Notes: generated by a model not told the origin, from the letters alone. 64,000 bases of DNA from Campanula takesimana (GCA_026119855.1 JAOWBW010000381.1:930001-994000); one strand, 5' to 3'. Counted from the stretch's first letter, positions 20,356 to 31,772 are shown. A program made the numbers and translations.

Positions 20356-21023
20356 GATCCTTAGACGATGACCAATTCCGGTGGAGACAACGGAGCCAAT
20401 CAAACCACTCTTGCAATTATCCTAGAGCGCATAGCAACTTAAGACCACGAATCTAGGGAACATTCGGAGCGTCACGCACAGTAAGCTTTAGCTCTCCAAC
20501 GCGAACAACATACCCAATTATTAGAGGTTTTGGCGGGATTGCGAGTTGGTGGCGGTGGTGGCAACCCTGATAATCAACATGGTCCTCGTGGGGATAACCT
20601 CTATCATGATGAACCGGTTAGAAGGGGATTTCGAGCTAATGGTGGTGGAGAGGACATGGGAGCTCCTCCGGTGACACAACAACCTACAATTGAGACGGAT
20701 ATTCCATCCGTTAATGAAGGAAAATAGGAGGCACGAGAAATTCTAGATTCTTTCACAAACAACAATAGTTTGGATCATGCTAGATTCATGGTTGAGTATG
20801 TTCGACACATGCAAATCCATGACTCTATATTTTTCGAACAATGGGTTGCTCAAGAAATTTGGTGGACTAAGAAGGTTCGTGACTTGGAAGAACATGAAAA
20901 AGAGTCATTGGAAGTGCATTCTGAGGAGCCACTTTTTGAAGTGGTGGTGACGGCAGAATGTGAGGTTTGGTGTTTGGATGAAAAAGATGCAGGAAGCAAA
21001 ATAAAAATCCCTAGCCCAGCATA
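20356..21023 (+). pseudogene. Gag-like fragment of the short LTR element
   Basis: The plus strand at 20365-20730 has a Gly-rich stretch (GLRVGGGGGNPDNQHGPRGD) after a short N-terminus. The 20770-21024 piece reads LDHARFMVEYVRHMQIHDSI and ends in an acidic tail. No zinc knuckle, protease or RT follows. Such remnants fit a LARD-like derivative mobilised in trans. Confidence 0.5.
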
Positions 21024-21351
21024 AAACGCAAGCCAGGAACTCCCCAGACCAGCGCAGATCCGCCCGGACCAACGGCAAGACCCGCCCGGACCAAGGGGTG
21101 AGGTCCGACCGCACCTATGTTCATACCCGCCTGAACCTGGACGAAATTGGCCACATCAAGTTTTCTGCTTGGCCGACCAACATGCTGTGTTGACCGAAAA
21201 GTTTCAAGCCGACGTTGAAATGTGCAGCAGTGCCAGATTTCTTGCGTATCGGGAAAGCATGTGTTTATTCTAAATATCTGTTCAAGTGGAGTGGAAGACT
21301 TCAATTTGCAAGAACGAACTTGAGGACGAGTTCTTTTGAAGCGGTGGTGAA

Positions 21352-21781
21352 TGGTGCAATACGAGATTATAATTATATCAAATATTATAATTATAATGGT
21401 ATTTTATTATTTGTTAAGATTTAATTAGTATTTTTATTATTTTCGTCATTAATTTTAGTAGGTTAATTTTAAGGGATTCTAGAATAGATATTGAGTCAAT
21501 TTACTAATTTTTAAGTCCTATTAGGTTACTATATAGGTTAGGGTTAATTCTAGAAGGTTTAGGATTGTTTTTCAAGTTTTATGGGCACTATAAAATAGGC
21601 CTAAGGTTGTATTCCGAAAATTCGATTATTCTCAATAAAAATTGAATTACAATTGCAATATTAGTTAAACCTTTTGGTTTTCAAGATTTCTTGTTGATTT
21701 CTTGTTTGGGGATTCCTTAATCCTTGTAGAAGAATTGTTCGTAGATCAATTCTTGTTTACTATTCCGCTGCGTTTACATCA
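21352..21781 (+). repeat. 3' LTR of the short non-autonomous element
   Basis: 430 bp, nearly identical to 19893-20334, with one 12-bp unit fewer. It is preceded by GAGGACGAGTTCTTTTGAAG, reminiscent of gypsy pre-LTR sequence, and followed by the AGAGA duplication. Confidence 0.9.
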
Positions 21782-22118
21782 AGAGAGGGCCAAGTCTTCC
21801 CTAGCCAAGATGGAAAAAGAACTTAATGAGAAGGACAAGGAAGTGAGAGAGGCCATGCTGTTGATGGTGAGTCTCAATCAAGATCACGACAAAGAACTGG
21901 AGAGAGTCCGCAACCAATACATGTCTGATGCTGCAAAGTCTTTTTGATGCTAGAATCCAAATTTATGCAATTTAGAATCCAAATTTATGTAATTTAACTT
22001 AGATAAATATAATTGGGCAAATTAATATTGTCTTAATTTTTAATTAATGAGCAAATTTTCAGTTTGTAATCTTTGGCATTACAGCTTCATAAAAAAGAGA
22101 ACAACAATAGTTTGAGAC

Positions 22119-22544
22119 TGTAGATACCCCGGGGGAACCACGGCTTGGCTAGAGCGCGCGAATTACCTAGGATGTCTAATTGTGTTTTAGAGTCGCCACC
22201 CACGTTTTTGAGGAACGTAAGAAAACCTAATGTTTATGAGCCTAAGTTGATTTACGAAAACAGAGATTCTTTGGGATGAGGGGTTCGGGGGTTAGGTTAT
22301 GAAATAGGAAGTACTTAAACACCCATTTCGCCCGAGCAAAGTCGGTCTTGTTTGTTCATAATTCACTTTCTAAGATAAATGTGTTCTTCCTATTAAAATA
22401 ATGATGAAAGGGGTTTTAGAGTTTGAAATGTAGGGAGATGACTCCTAGGCCAATTCAATGTAATGAAAGGACCGTTAGTGTCATGTCCCAAATGGTTTTG
22501 GGTGATTGCACATTTGATCGAAGAAGAAGAAGAAGAAGAAGAAG

Positions 22545-22575
<31 letters not shown>

Positions 22576-23147
22576 GCTTAAAACGTTTACCTATAGTATT
22601 CTTCAAAAAGAGAACCTCTTGTCAAGCCTTGAAGAAGAGGTTGAGTACTTTTGTTGAAGAAATCCCAAAGGAAAGGTCTAGGCAAAGAGTGAGTAAAAGG
22701 TCTAAAATGATGATTTTTCAAGTCCAAAAAAGGTCCCCTTCCAATGATGGATTGGAGGGGTTTTTATAGTTGAAAAGTGACTGTTTTTGGAGCCAAACGG
22801 AGTCACAAAGATCAGTTTCCCGGGCAAAATCATGTATAATGAGCAAAGGAGAGATTCTTGGGCAGAATCTATAACTGACATGCCCCAGAAGCGCGCGCAT
22901 CCCACCTAGGCGACGGAAGGCGCGCGCGTCTGGCCTCAAGGGACGGAGGCGCGCGACTCTGAGAAGCGATTTTTGACAGAATAGACTAGAAAGTTAGAAC
23001 TGTTATTCAGTTTAGCCCCGGGACTTAACGGAGTCCGTCTGGAACTTAACCAAAGTAACAGAAACTAACAGGAAACACTTAAAAGAGGGAGAAACACAAA
23101 AATCAAGTGTGCAATCGGGGTGAGCGGTCCAAGGCAGGGTGTCTACA
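22119..23147 (-). repeat. E1 3' LTR
   Basis: Starts TGTAGATACCCCGGGGG and ends GGGTGTCTACA. It holds an (AAG/GAA)18 run at about 22518-22575, a TATA box (minus strand CTATAAAAACC at about 22761) and three GCGCGC-cored near-palindromes at 22884-22966. Confidence 0.95.
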
Positions 23148-23340
23148 GAGCCCCTCGGCGGCGTGGATTGCGAAGCAAACGCGCCGACGAAAGACAGACA
23201 TCCGCCTAGGACATCACCAAGAAAAGGAAAAGACTCGATAAAAGAAGGAATTTGAAATTGCGGAGGATAGAGGTGCGCTCCCTGTGTGAGCGGCTTTGAG
23301 AGATAAGGGTGCACTCCCTGTGTGAGTGGCTTTGCCAATA

Positions 23341-23765
23341 GCGGGATCCGTTTGCTGGAAGCGGGATCTGTTTGCTGGAAGCGGGATCTGTTCGTTGAGA
23401 GCGAGATCCGTTTGCTGGAAGCGGTACCTGTTTGCTGAGAGCGAGATCCGTTTGCTGGAGGCGGGACCTGTTTGCTGAGAGCGAGATCCGTTTGCTGGAG
23501 GCGGGACGTGTTTGCCGAGAGCGAGATCCGTTTGCTGGAAGCGGGACCTGTTTGCCGAGAGCGAGATCCGTTTGCTGGAAGCGGGACCTGTTTGCTGAGA
23601 GCGAGATCCGTTTGCTGGAGTGCGGGACCCGGAGGACCGTTTGCTGAAGTGCGGGACCCAGAGGACCGTTTGTTGAAGTTGCGGGACCCTGAGGACCGTT
23701 TGCTGAAGTGCGGGACCCGGGGGACCGTTTGCTGAAGTGCGGGACCCGGAGGACCGTTTGCTTTG
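23341..23765. repeat. E1 tandem-repeat array upstream of the 3' LTR
   Basis: A roughly 40-bp unit (GCGAGATCCGTTTGCTGGAA, GCGGGACCTGTTTGCTGAGA) repeats from 23341 to about 23615. A 29-30-bp unit (GTGCGGGACCCGGAGGACCG) then repeats about five times to 23765. The long ORFs through it in several frames (23206-23868 and others) are by-products of the repeat. Confidence 0.95.
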
Positions 23766-24152
23766 AATGGATGATGAAGCAGTGATTCCGGGGATCATCC
23801 CAGACCAAGTTGTTGTCGTGAGTCATTCTTTGACTGTTTGACTTTGACTTTTGACGGGGTGCGGGCACAGTTGACTGCGGAATGCTTTGTGCTGGGGATG
23901 AATTGTAAAAAACTAATTTTTGAGAATTAAAAGACGCCCTACTTTGAGTGGGAGTTTCTATCTTATTTCAGTTTTTTAGACATGCCTTAAGGGCGGACCA
24001 AATTAATGTGTGCCCAGCTGGGTGTTTGCTGTCGTCGTTTTGAGCTTCTCTTGTTGGTGGGATTGATCTTTTCTGTAGATAGAAGGCGTTTGAACGTGCC
24101 TGGGCTTCCTTCTTGAACTGACAAGGGCTATTTTTGTTTCTGTCTGCTGTCA

Positions 24153-24236
24153 AACGCGCGAGCGTCTGGCTTTGGTCGCGGGGGGCGCGCGCATCTGGAA
24201 TCGCTTGTCGGAGGCGCGCGCTTCTGGCTTGCTGAA
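24153..24236. promoter_or_regulatory. GCGCGC near-palindromes upstream of E1 reverse gene
   Basis: Three motifs (AAACGCGCGAGCGTCTGG, GGGGCGCGCGCATCTGG, GGAGGCGCGCGCTTCTGG) lie about 30 bp apart and 40-125 bp upstream of the reverse gene's TATA box. The same motif type sits upstream of the LTR TATA boxes. Confidence 0.7.
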
Positions 24237-24276
24237 TTCCAGCCCCTTTATTTTCTGAGCAGGGCACTCCAACAGC

Positions 24277-24283
24277 TATAAAT
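24277..24283 (+). promoter_or_regulatory. TATA box of E1 reverse gene
   Basis: TATAAAT lies within CCAACAGCTATAAATTC, 83 bp upstream of the ATG. The CAACAGCTAT motif is shared with E2 and E3, although their coding regions differ from this one. Confidence 0.65.
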
Positions 24284-24365
24284 TCAAATCATTTTCGGCC
24301 AGGATGATCACACAGCAATACTCTGCATCCTTTTCTTTACCCTATACCTCAAAATTCTTGTAGCG

Positions 24366-24785
24366 ATGGCCCCGATGACCTTTACTTTTGAAGTCAAGGT
24401 TTCCGTCCCCGAAGGTGATAAGTCCGTCCCCGTTGCTCCAATTGTGAAGATGCGTCCTAGCGTTTTTGATCGTTTGGGAAGACCAAATGAGGATGTTGTT
24501 GCCGTGGATTTCGTGAAGCCGGTGGTCCATGTGAGGGATTATAGGCCTCGTTATTTGCCTAACAAGAAGAAAGGTAAGGGGAATTCTTCTCATGTGTGGA
24601 AGCGTCCCGTGGTTGTTCCGGTCAAAGCTCCTTCCGGCAAGGGTAAGGAGAAGGTTGTTGATGAATCTCCGTCTCGTCCGAGTGTCTTTTCTCGTCTTGG
24701 TGGTCTTGAGAATGCTCCGCCTCCCTCCAAGAAGACTAAAGGCCGTCCCCAAAAGCGATGGGTCCCCAAACCGAAGAAAGATTAG
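24366..24785 (+). CDS. E1 reverse-oriented ORF: basic protein with two RPSVFxRLG motifs
   Basis: An intact 139-residue ORF on the strand opposite to gag-pol, in the place where E2 and E3 carry the PMD ORF. Residues 30-38 read RPSVFDRLG and 104-112 RPSVFSRLG. The middle is Lys-rich, and the tail SKKTKGRPQKRWVPKPKK (about 121-138) is very basic with a GRP core like an AT-hook. No catalytic domain is recognised. SVFDRLG-type motifs also occur in plant gypsy Gag proteins, so a nucleic-acid-binding role is possible but unproven. It has its own TATA box and a downstream AATAAA (24907). No frameshift or stop. Confidence 0.6.
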   Translation: MAPMTFTFEVKVSVPEGDKSVPVAPIVKMRPSVFDRLGRPNEDVVAVDFVKPVVHVRDYRPRYLPNKKKGKGNSSHVWKRPVVVPVKAPSGKGKEKVVDESPSRPSVFSRLGGLENAPPPSKKTKGRPQKRWVPKPKKD

Positions 24786-24906
24786 ATATTTCTTTGTACC
24801 CCACGAGATTGCAATTTAGAATAGACCACTTGTTTAGGATTTAATGTTTTAAGTCTTTTATTAGCTCAACATTTTTATTGTAATGATGAAAATGATTTAG
24901 TGAATG

Positions 24907-24912
24907 AATAAA
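24907..24912 (+). terminator. Poly(A) signal of E1 reverse gene
   Basis: AATAAA lies 122 bp after the stop, within TGAATGAATAAAAAATTGCA. The same stretch follows the PMD ORF in E3 (45363) and E2 (58997-59002, minus strand). Confidence 0.6.
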
Positions 24913-25077
24913 AAATTGCATCTTGTTAATTTGGAAATGATTTGGGTATTTGTTTATGTTTTAGACTGCACCCGAAGTTTGCCTACGTTCCTCCAAGTGT
25001 AGAGGCTCAGGTCTCCGTAGTTCAAACAAACGAAGACCATTATTTTTTTTATTTTTTTTGTGTGCACCCTGTTTTTT

Positions 25078-25173
25078 GCCTAGACAGCCCTTGCGGGTTT
25101 TCAATCTAGCGGGCTTCTTTTTGCACGTGCTCTAATTTTTGCCTAGGCCGCCCTTGCGGGTTTTCAACCTAGC
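25078..25173 (-). ncRNA. E1 pair of GNRA-capped hairpins after pol
   Basis: On the minus (sense) strand two 33-nt hairpins lie at 25173-25141 and 25110-25078. The first pairs CTAGG with CCTAG, the second CTAGA with TCTAG. Both have an inner CCC-GCAA-GGG tetraloop stem. They lie between the integrase stop and the 3' end of the convergent reverse gene. The compensatory change suggests selected RNA structure. Confidence 0.6.
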
Positions 25174-25231
25174 GAGTTTTTTTGTTTTTTTTTTTTTTTT
25201 TTTTTGTTTTTTTTTTTATGGTCTTCGTTTA

Positions 25232-28200
25232 TTAGACGTAAAACCTCTTCAATTTGTCGAGGTTGACTTCCTTTGGCAGTTGACCTCCGTCTAAGTCCAC
25301 GAGTTGGACTGCACCACCGCTTAGTATCTTCTTGACTACGTACGGACCAATCCATCGGGGTCCCCATTTTCCAAGGGGGTTCATGGCATTAGGAGAGTGT
25401 TGTCTTAGGACCAAATCTCCCACACTAATGTTTCGGGGCTTCACCTTTTTGTTGAAAGCCCTAGACATTCTTTGTTGATAGGTCCTCGTACGTTCGATCG
25501 CTCTTAGCCTTCTCTCGTCGAGTAGGGCTAGCTGTTCATATCGACTTTGTATCCAATCGACTTCATTGACTTGGTTCTCGAGGACTCGCAGGGACGGAAC
25601 TTCGAGCTCTATTGGTAGCACAGCTTCGGAACCATATACCAGTCCATAAGGAGTTTCTCCAGTCGCTGTCCGTATTGACGTGCGGTAGCCCCATAATGCT
25701 AGAGGTAACTTTTCGGGCCAATCCCTTCCAGTGGAGGCCATTTTCTTCACAATGGTCTCGATTGTCTTATTAGCTGCCTCGACCGCGCCGTTTTCTTGAG
25801 GGCGGTATGGAGATGACTTGTGTTTAGTAATCTTGTATTTTACCAGGAGTGCGTCCATCTGTTTCTCAAAGTGAGACCCGTTGTCTAAGATGATCTCATG
25901 AGGAACGCTGTACCGGCACATGATGTGGGTTTTTACGAATTCGGCCACTTTCTTGGCGTTGAGAACTCGGTAAGCCTGTGCTTCGACCCATTTTGTAAAA
26001 TAGTCCACGGCTACCAGGACGAAAGATTGTCCGTTCCTGCCAGTAGGGTGGACTTTGCAGATGATGTCTATGCCCCAACAAGAGAAATGCCAAGGCGTGG
26101 TCATATTGTAAAGCTGTGAGGGTGGAGCATGCTGTAGATTGGCATGGAATTGGCATTTGGCGCACCTCTTGACTTTCTCGATGCAGTCCCTTTCCATGGT
26201 ATTCCAATAATAACCCATGCGGAGTATCTTCTTGGCCAACATAAACCCGTTCATGTGAGGTCCACATTCACCTTCGTGGATCTCATGCATTATTTCTTGA
26301 GCTTCGGTCTCATTTGCACATAGGAGATTGATCCCCTCGTGATGCCTTTTGTAGACTCTGTCCCCAATCAGTACATATCGGGAGGCTAGTCTTTGCAATG
26401 CCATATGAGACTTCTTATTGTTGTTCTCGGGATAAGTACCATCCTTGAGGAAATTCATGATATCTGCGTACCACGGGGAGTTTGTTTGGACCTCGTTGAT
26501 CTCAATACTCATGCAGTATGCCGGACTGTTTCGTCGGGAAATTTTGAAGGGCTTCACCATTTTACCCTCAGGTATTTCGACCAGTGAAGCGATGGTGGCT
26601 AGTGCATCAGCAAAACGGTTCTTGTCCCTTGGCAGGTAGTTGAAGGTGATTTCTTGAAACTGTTCAACCAACTCCTCGAGATGTTGACCATACCATTGCA
26701 GGGTTGAGTCTTGAATCTTCCATTTTATGGATGTCTGGTTGATGATGAGCAATGAATCACCGAATACTTCTAAACTTGTGACATTTCTCTCGAGGGCTGC
26801 TTCGAGCCCCGCTATGCAAGCTTCGTACTCAGCGGTGTTGTTAGTGGCTTCAAATTCAAGGCGGATGTCAATTGGAGTATACATGTCCTTCGGATCAACA
26901 AGTAACATCCCTATGCCATATCCATGCTTATTGGCTGCGCCATCGAAAAAAAGTTGCCACTTATTTTCCTCTGTTGTAGCGCAAATTAAATGCTCGTCGG
27001 GGAACTGTATATCTCCCCCCTTCACTTCGTCACACGGAAATTCAGCAAGCTGATCACTGAACACTTTCCCCCTGATGGATTTGAGTGTGACATAAGTGAT
27101 ATCGTAGCCGGCGAGCATGAAATACCAATTGGCTATTCTTGTTGACATGAAAGGCTTCTCGAAGATGTAGCGGAGCGGGTCCACTTTTGCTACCAACTTG
27201 ATTGGGAAGGCCTCCATGTAATGCTTGAGCTTTTGAGTAACCCAAACCAATGCAGCACAAGACTTCTCTAAGACAGAGTAGTTCTTTTCAGCTCCTTGAA
27301 ACCGTCGGCTGACAAAGTAGATGGCATTCTCTTTTGTGGAGTCTCGCTGTTCTTGTGCTAACATAGCCCCTACGGCTTCATCATTGACAGTGAGATAGAG
27401 CAAGAGAGGCTTCTCTTCGTGTGGTGGAACCAAAACTGGAGGGCATGTCAAGTAATGCTTCACTTGGTCGAAGGCTTGTTGGCACGCATCGGTCCATTCT
27501 AGAGCCACATTCTTTTTGAGTAGCTTGAAGATCGGCTCACACATGGAAGTGAGTTGGTGCACAAACCGACTGATGTATTGGAGTCTGCCCATGAAACCTT
27601 TGATTTCTTTCTGCGTCCTTGGGGGAGGCATGTCAATGATTGCCTTGATCTTGGAGGGATCGGCTTCAATTCCTCTCTCAGTGACCATGTAACCCAGAAC
27701 CTTTCCTCTGATGACCCCAAAAGTTCACTTTGCGGGATTGAGTCTCATCTTGTGTTGTCGAAGCCTTTCAAAGAATTTGCGAAGATCGATCAAATGTTGA
27801 CCATTGGTTCCCTTCGAATGGATGATCATGTCGTCTACATAGACCTCGATCTCTTTATGAATCATATCGTGGAATAGATCCGTAACAGCCCTCTGGTAGG
27901 TAGCCCCAGCTTTCCTTAGTCCGAACGGCATGACTGTGTAGCAGAACGTCCCCCACGGAGTTGTGAAAGCTGTCTTGTGTTGATCCTCTTCGGACATGAG
28001 AATCTGATTGTAACCGGCAAAACCGTCCACGAATGAGAGGACTTCATAGTTGGCAGTTGAATCGACGAGCATGTCGATGTTTGGTAGTGGAAAATCATCT
28101 TTCGGGGAAGCTTTGTTCAAATCCCGGAAATCCACACAAACTCGAACCTTGCCGTTTGCCTTTCTGACTGTCACAATGTTGGCTAGCCAAGTCGGATACT

Positions 28201-28933
28201 CAATGACTTTGATGAAACCCACACTGAGGAGCTTTTCAATCTCTTCTTTGACTTGTAGAGACCATTCTGGCTTGATCATTCTGAGCTTCTGCTTTACTGG
28301 CTTGGCGTCCTCTCTGATCGGAATTCTGTGCTCTGCGACCTTTCTGTCCAAACCCAGCATGTCTTTGTATGACCATGCGAATACATCCACAAATTCTCTG
28401 AGCAGTGCATTCAATCTGTCTTTGTCTTCCCCCTTGAAGAAGCTGCCAATCTTCGTTTCTTTCGGCTCTTCGTCGGTACCCAGATTAACAGTATGCAATT
28501 CTTCATCAGCCCCTGGACCATTTTCACCATGACAACGAACCTGTTGAGCTAGTTCATTTAGGTATGTTATGTTTTCGTGGTCTATTTCATCATAATTTGA
28601 ATCGTTATTAACTTGTTCATTAAGTTCGTTATTAGTTAATTCATCATTTATGATGTTTGCAATCTCGGGGTACTCAGAAATATCGAATTTTTCATTAGCA
28701 AAGAAAGGAAACACACGCTCGGCTATTGCCTCCATATCCTCTTAGGTGAGGGCATTAGAAACACTCTCGGACTTGAAAGTAAGTGTGAGCCGCTCTTCCT
28801 TTGTTGATGTGCGGGGTATGCAACCCATTTCTCGGATCAAGAAATCCTCGGATACTATGGGCCCCTTCGTTGAATACCAGTTGTTGATTGGCTCGGAGCT
28901 TGGCTGAATCTTGCTAATAGATGGGGTCTCCAT
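25232..28933 (-). pseudogene. E1 pol: RT, two RNase H domains, integrase (one TGA)
   Basis: The minus-strand reading runs from METPSISKIQ at 28933 to LKRFYV at 25232. One stop lies near 28742 and a TGA at 27725-27727 (Cys codon TGC in related copies). RT shows VCVDFRDLN, LSFVDGFAGYNQI, MPFGL and YVDDMIIHSKG. The first RNase H follows; a second begins WQLFFDGAANKHG with ATNNTAEYEA and GDSLLI, as in the Tat/Ogre lineage. Integrase has the HHCC finger (CAKCQFHANL), WGIDII, DNGSHFEKQ and VEAANKTIE for the D-D-E core. There is no chromodomain. The upstream protease and G-patch are deleted. Confidence 0.9.
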
Positions 28934-30441
28934 TTATGTGCGAGTGAGCACGTTCACGGTCCCTTGTAGCTTCTTCTTCATATTCTCTAAGACTTCCCTC
29001 ATAATCTCATCATAAGTCACAACATAACAAGAATTATCAAGTTTATTCATATCATCGGAGCCCTCATTCACAATTGGGATCGAATGAGTGGTTCCTTCAA
29101 ACTCTCCTACCTCTATTACATTGACACCACCCTCATTAGGGATTATGAATTCCTTCTTGTCTATGAGGTCTTGGATGGTGTTGCGGATGGAGAAGCAATC
29201 CTCGGTGAGGTGGCCGGTGCATTGATGGTAGTCACACCATTTGTGGTGAGCATGATTGGCACGGAGCGGTTGTGGTTGCTTGTACCCTTGAAGAGGGGTG
29301 ATTTGTCCCTTGGCCTTTAGAGCTTCATAGGCCTCGGTGATGGTCATGCCGTTGAGAGGAGTGTAGACGCGGTCATTTTGGAACCGCTTGCCTTGTGGTG
29401 GGGGAACCTTCTTGTAATTCCCCTTGTCAGTAGTAACGGCATTGACAGAAGCTTCTTTGTTTGAACTAGAGGCGGCCTTGTATCGGTAAGTAGGAGTGGC
29501 CTTCTTAATCTCCTTGAGCAAGTCATCCATGCGTACCCCCGCCTCATACATTTGGGAGAAGTCGGAGTAGCAAGCCCCACTTAGGTGGGTGCGGAGATCA
29601 ATCTTGAGACATTTGAGAAAGATGTCCATTTGCTCTTTTGTGTTTGGCCTTTCAACAATTTCAGAGAGCTTGTCATTCCATCTCCTTGTGAAGTCAATGA
29701 AGGACTCGTTGTCTCTTTGAGTGGTATTATCGAGCTCTTTCCTTGTGGGTCGGTGAGTGGTGTTGCCTTGATATTGATTCTTGAAGGCAAGCATAGCGGC
29801 ATCCCAATCAAGACGGACAGTGAGCGGGAGAGTTGCATACCAATCCTTGGCCGCCCCCTCGAGGGTGAGAGGAAAGCATTGAGCCATAACTTTTGGGGAG
29901 ACCTTCTTCGGAACCATAGCCCAAATGTAAGTCTCGATGTGGGCCATCAGGCATGAGTTGCCCTTAAACTTGCTAATGTCGGGCATCTTGAATTTGTCGG
30001 GAAGAGCGGCCATCGTGCTCATGAGGATGGATGACTGATAAAGGCTTATGTTGGAGCCTTTTCCCATGTTGAGACCGTCGAATTTCTGATCAATGTAGGC
30101 CATGATGGAATCGACCATTTTGGGGTCGTTGTTGTCGGTGCTTGGTCCCCTACTTTTTTGGTACGGGCACTGACATACGGGCTTTCAAACAAACCCTTGG
30201 TCCACTCGGATTCCTCATTGTCATTAACCCCCTTGTTCTTGGAGAGTTTGAGGAGCTTGGCTTTTAGTTGGTCAACCTCGGCCTCGTGGGCCTCCCTTCG
30301 ACTGTCGACATGAGCTTGCCACAAGGCTTCTTTGGTTTGAGCCTCGTTGTTGAGAGTGGTGATTTGTTGTTGGAGTGTTTGAACCATGGCAGAAAGCTGT
30401 TCGAGAGTCATGGCATTGTTGGTGTTGGAGTCGCCGGCCAT
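28934..30441 (-). pseudogene. E1 gag
   Basis: The start MAGDSNTNNAMTLEQLSAMV (30441) leads into a coiled coil (REAHEAEVDQLKAKLLKL). A frameshift near 30120 passes to MVDSIMAYIDQKFDGLNMGK. The capsid-like domain contains EGAAKDWYATLPLTVRLDW and FIDFTRRWND. A knuckle-like CDYHQCTGHLTEDCF follows at about 29210. The reading ends at VNVLTRT just before the protease deletion. Upstream in-frame codons to 30624 may be leader. Confidence 0.85.
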
Positions 30442-30624
30442 TGATGATCTAGAAGCTGTTGGAGTGATCAGTTCACGGACAAGCCTGTTGGATGAATCCC
30501 TGTAGATGCGGAGAGTACCAATCGGACCTATAATTGGAGAAGTAGCCCTTGTCAGTCTCGGTTCACACTTTCGGTCCATGAAGAGGTTGAGAACACACAG
30601 TTGGGCACACGACTCGAACCACAT

Positions 30625-31754
30625 AAGAAAATAGACTCTTTTTTTTTATAAGTCGGAGGGAATGGGTCCCTTTTGGGGTTTCTAAGAAAATAATGGAATC
30701 GTCACACTAGTATATAGACCATCTCGCGGTCCCATATACTCATCGGATTCCATCACGTTTGTGAATCCTACATGTGTCTGGATTAAACTAAATTAATGTA
30801 GTAAAGCATACATGCGGGGACGGATTTTTTATTTTCGTCCAAAATAACCACTTTTGGGGACGGATTTTTATTGCGTCCGTTTCAACAAGTTGGCATGTAT
30901 GATTTGAAGACATTAGTTTAGGGAAATCTCGGTACATGGAAACCGACTTGAGTCACGGAGTGTTAGACCCTAACTAGAATTGTGTGGCTTGTGCTCGGCT
31001 TGAATATGAGGCTCAAAGGTCACCCCCGGCATGTAGTCATGAACTACGCCATGGGCCGAGGTTTACCGCTTCGAAAGAGCCAAGGTCGAGTGGAGCTTGA
31101 AACTTTCTAGGACGGGCCCCGACGGGTTTGGGGTTGGACTTGTGCGACTCGATAGTGAGCAGTTTATAGGAGTAATGTGCAGGTAGTGTGAGGTCTTTCA
31201 CTTGACAAATTTTTTTTTTTTTTTTGGAAAAGAAAAGATAAAAAACACATAAACACGTAAATTACAACTCCCGAATCACCCGTGTGACCGGTAAATAAAA
31301 CATAGAATTAAACAGTCCAAGGGTTCAATTCTGTTCTGATGCAGGTAACTGTGCCCACACCCCACTGTTCTGTTCAGTCCCTGAAACCTGTTCTTGCCCT
31401 GGAAATTGGCTCAGAAGCGCGCGCCTCGGGCTAGTGTTATGGGAAGCGCGCGACTGGCGCATAGAAACTGGGAGGCGCCCGCTTCTGGGCTTACCTGTCA
31501 GATTATCAGAAAACTTATGGACTCAGGGGATTGCCCTGGTCCTGATTGTGTGATGGAACCCCTGCAATGTTTGTTAGCACGAAATAATAGGAAGAATATG
31601 AAGAACACATGGAAGGCGGGCGATTCTGGAATTTGACTCGGGACGCGCGCGCTTTTCACCATGAAGGTCCGAGGCGCGCGCTTCCCATGTCAATTTCCAG
31701 AATGCCCAGAAAAGTGAATTATGAATAGAAACACAAGTTTAACCCTCAAGCCAT
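30625..31754 (-). other. E1 5' leader
   Basis: About 1.1 kb between gag and the PBS with no gene. It holds two A-rich-loop hairpins (30816-30879), a poly-T tract (about 31209-31224), and two clusters of GCGCGC motifs (31410-31480 and 31610-31685). The same layout recurs in E2 and E3. Confidence 0.75.
30816..30879 (-). ncRNA. E1 leader hairpin pair
   Basis: Two units on the sense strand have a GGACG(C/A)A 5' arm, an A/T-rich loop of about 12 nt and a CGTCC 3' arm. E2 (38907-38965) and E3 (52450-52512) have the same pair. The position between PBS and gag suits a packaging or dimer signal, which is inference only. Confidence 0.45.
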
Positions 31755-31772
31755 CCCCAGCGGAGTCGCTAC
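31755..31772 (-). other. E1 primer-binding site
   Basis: The minus strand reads GTAGCGACTCCGCTGGGG directly inside the 5' LTR. TGGCGACTC(C)GCTGGGGA-type sites are usual in the Tat/Ogre lineage. Here one base differs from E3 (TGGCGACTCC). Confidence 0.8.

Larger units (their letters stand above)
19893..21781 (+). mobile_element. Short non-autonomous LTR retrotransposon
   Basis: Two LTRs (19893-20334 and 21352-21781) start TGGTGCAATACG and end GTTTACATCA. The target duplication AGAGA lies at 19888-19892 and 21782-21786. After the first LTR, GTTAGTATCAGAA resembles a tRNA-Met PBS. Only about 1 kb lies inside, with Gag-like fragments and no pol. The insertion splits a coiled-coil exon. LTR differences are about seven substitutions plus a 12-bp unit (AATTAGTATTTT) present twice in the left LTR. 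Confidence 0.9.
18600..21946 (+). pseudogene. Intron-containing transposon-type (gag/PMD-like) coding region, broken
   Basis: Plus-strand pieces read FPFSPLISRFFEATGVAYAQ and, at 18941-19200, CYILRTHGSFRYGFRVKNRI plus GWKNGLFFV. The family is the Gag-like 'putative plant transposon protein' type common in plant gypsy elements. Later pieces at 19258-19455 and 19531-19725 carry acidic and basic stretches and end at GTAAG donors. The last piece resumes after an inserted LTR element at 21787 as ERAKSSLAKMEKELNEKDKE, a coiled coil, and stops at about 21946. In-frame stops near 18815 and 18934 and a TGA after ANEIKL show it is dead. The putative introns are inferred from splice-like borders. Confidence 0.55.
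17819..22019. other. Segment bounded by 40-bp direct repeats
   Basis: The stretch containing AATTTAACTTAGATAAATAT followed by AATTGGGCA occurs at 17819-17859 and again at 21980-22019 with one mismatch (TATGC/TATGT). A partial third copy of the first half precedes the second (21954-21975). Between them lie an LTR-like non-coding stretch, a broken intron-containing coding region and an LTR element. The repeats are too long for a normal TSD. A tandem or repair-associated duplication is inferred. Confidence 0.6.

Noticed and set aside
23206..23868. 220-residue minus-strand ORF with repeated LALSKQVPLPANGSRS-type units
   Set aside because: It is the E1 tandem array read through; overlapping frames are open too, and it runs into the LTR.
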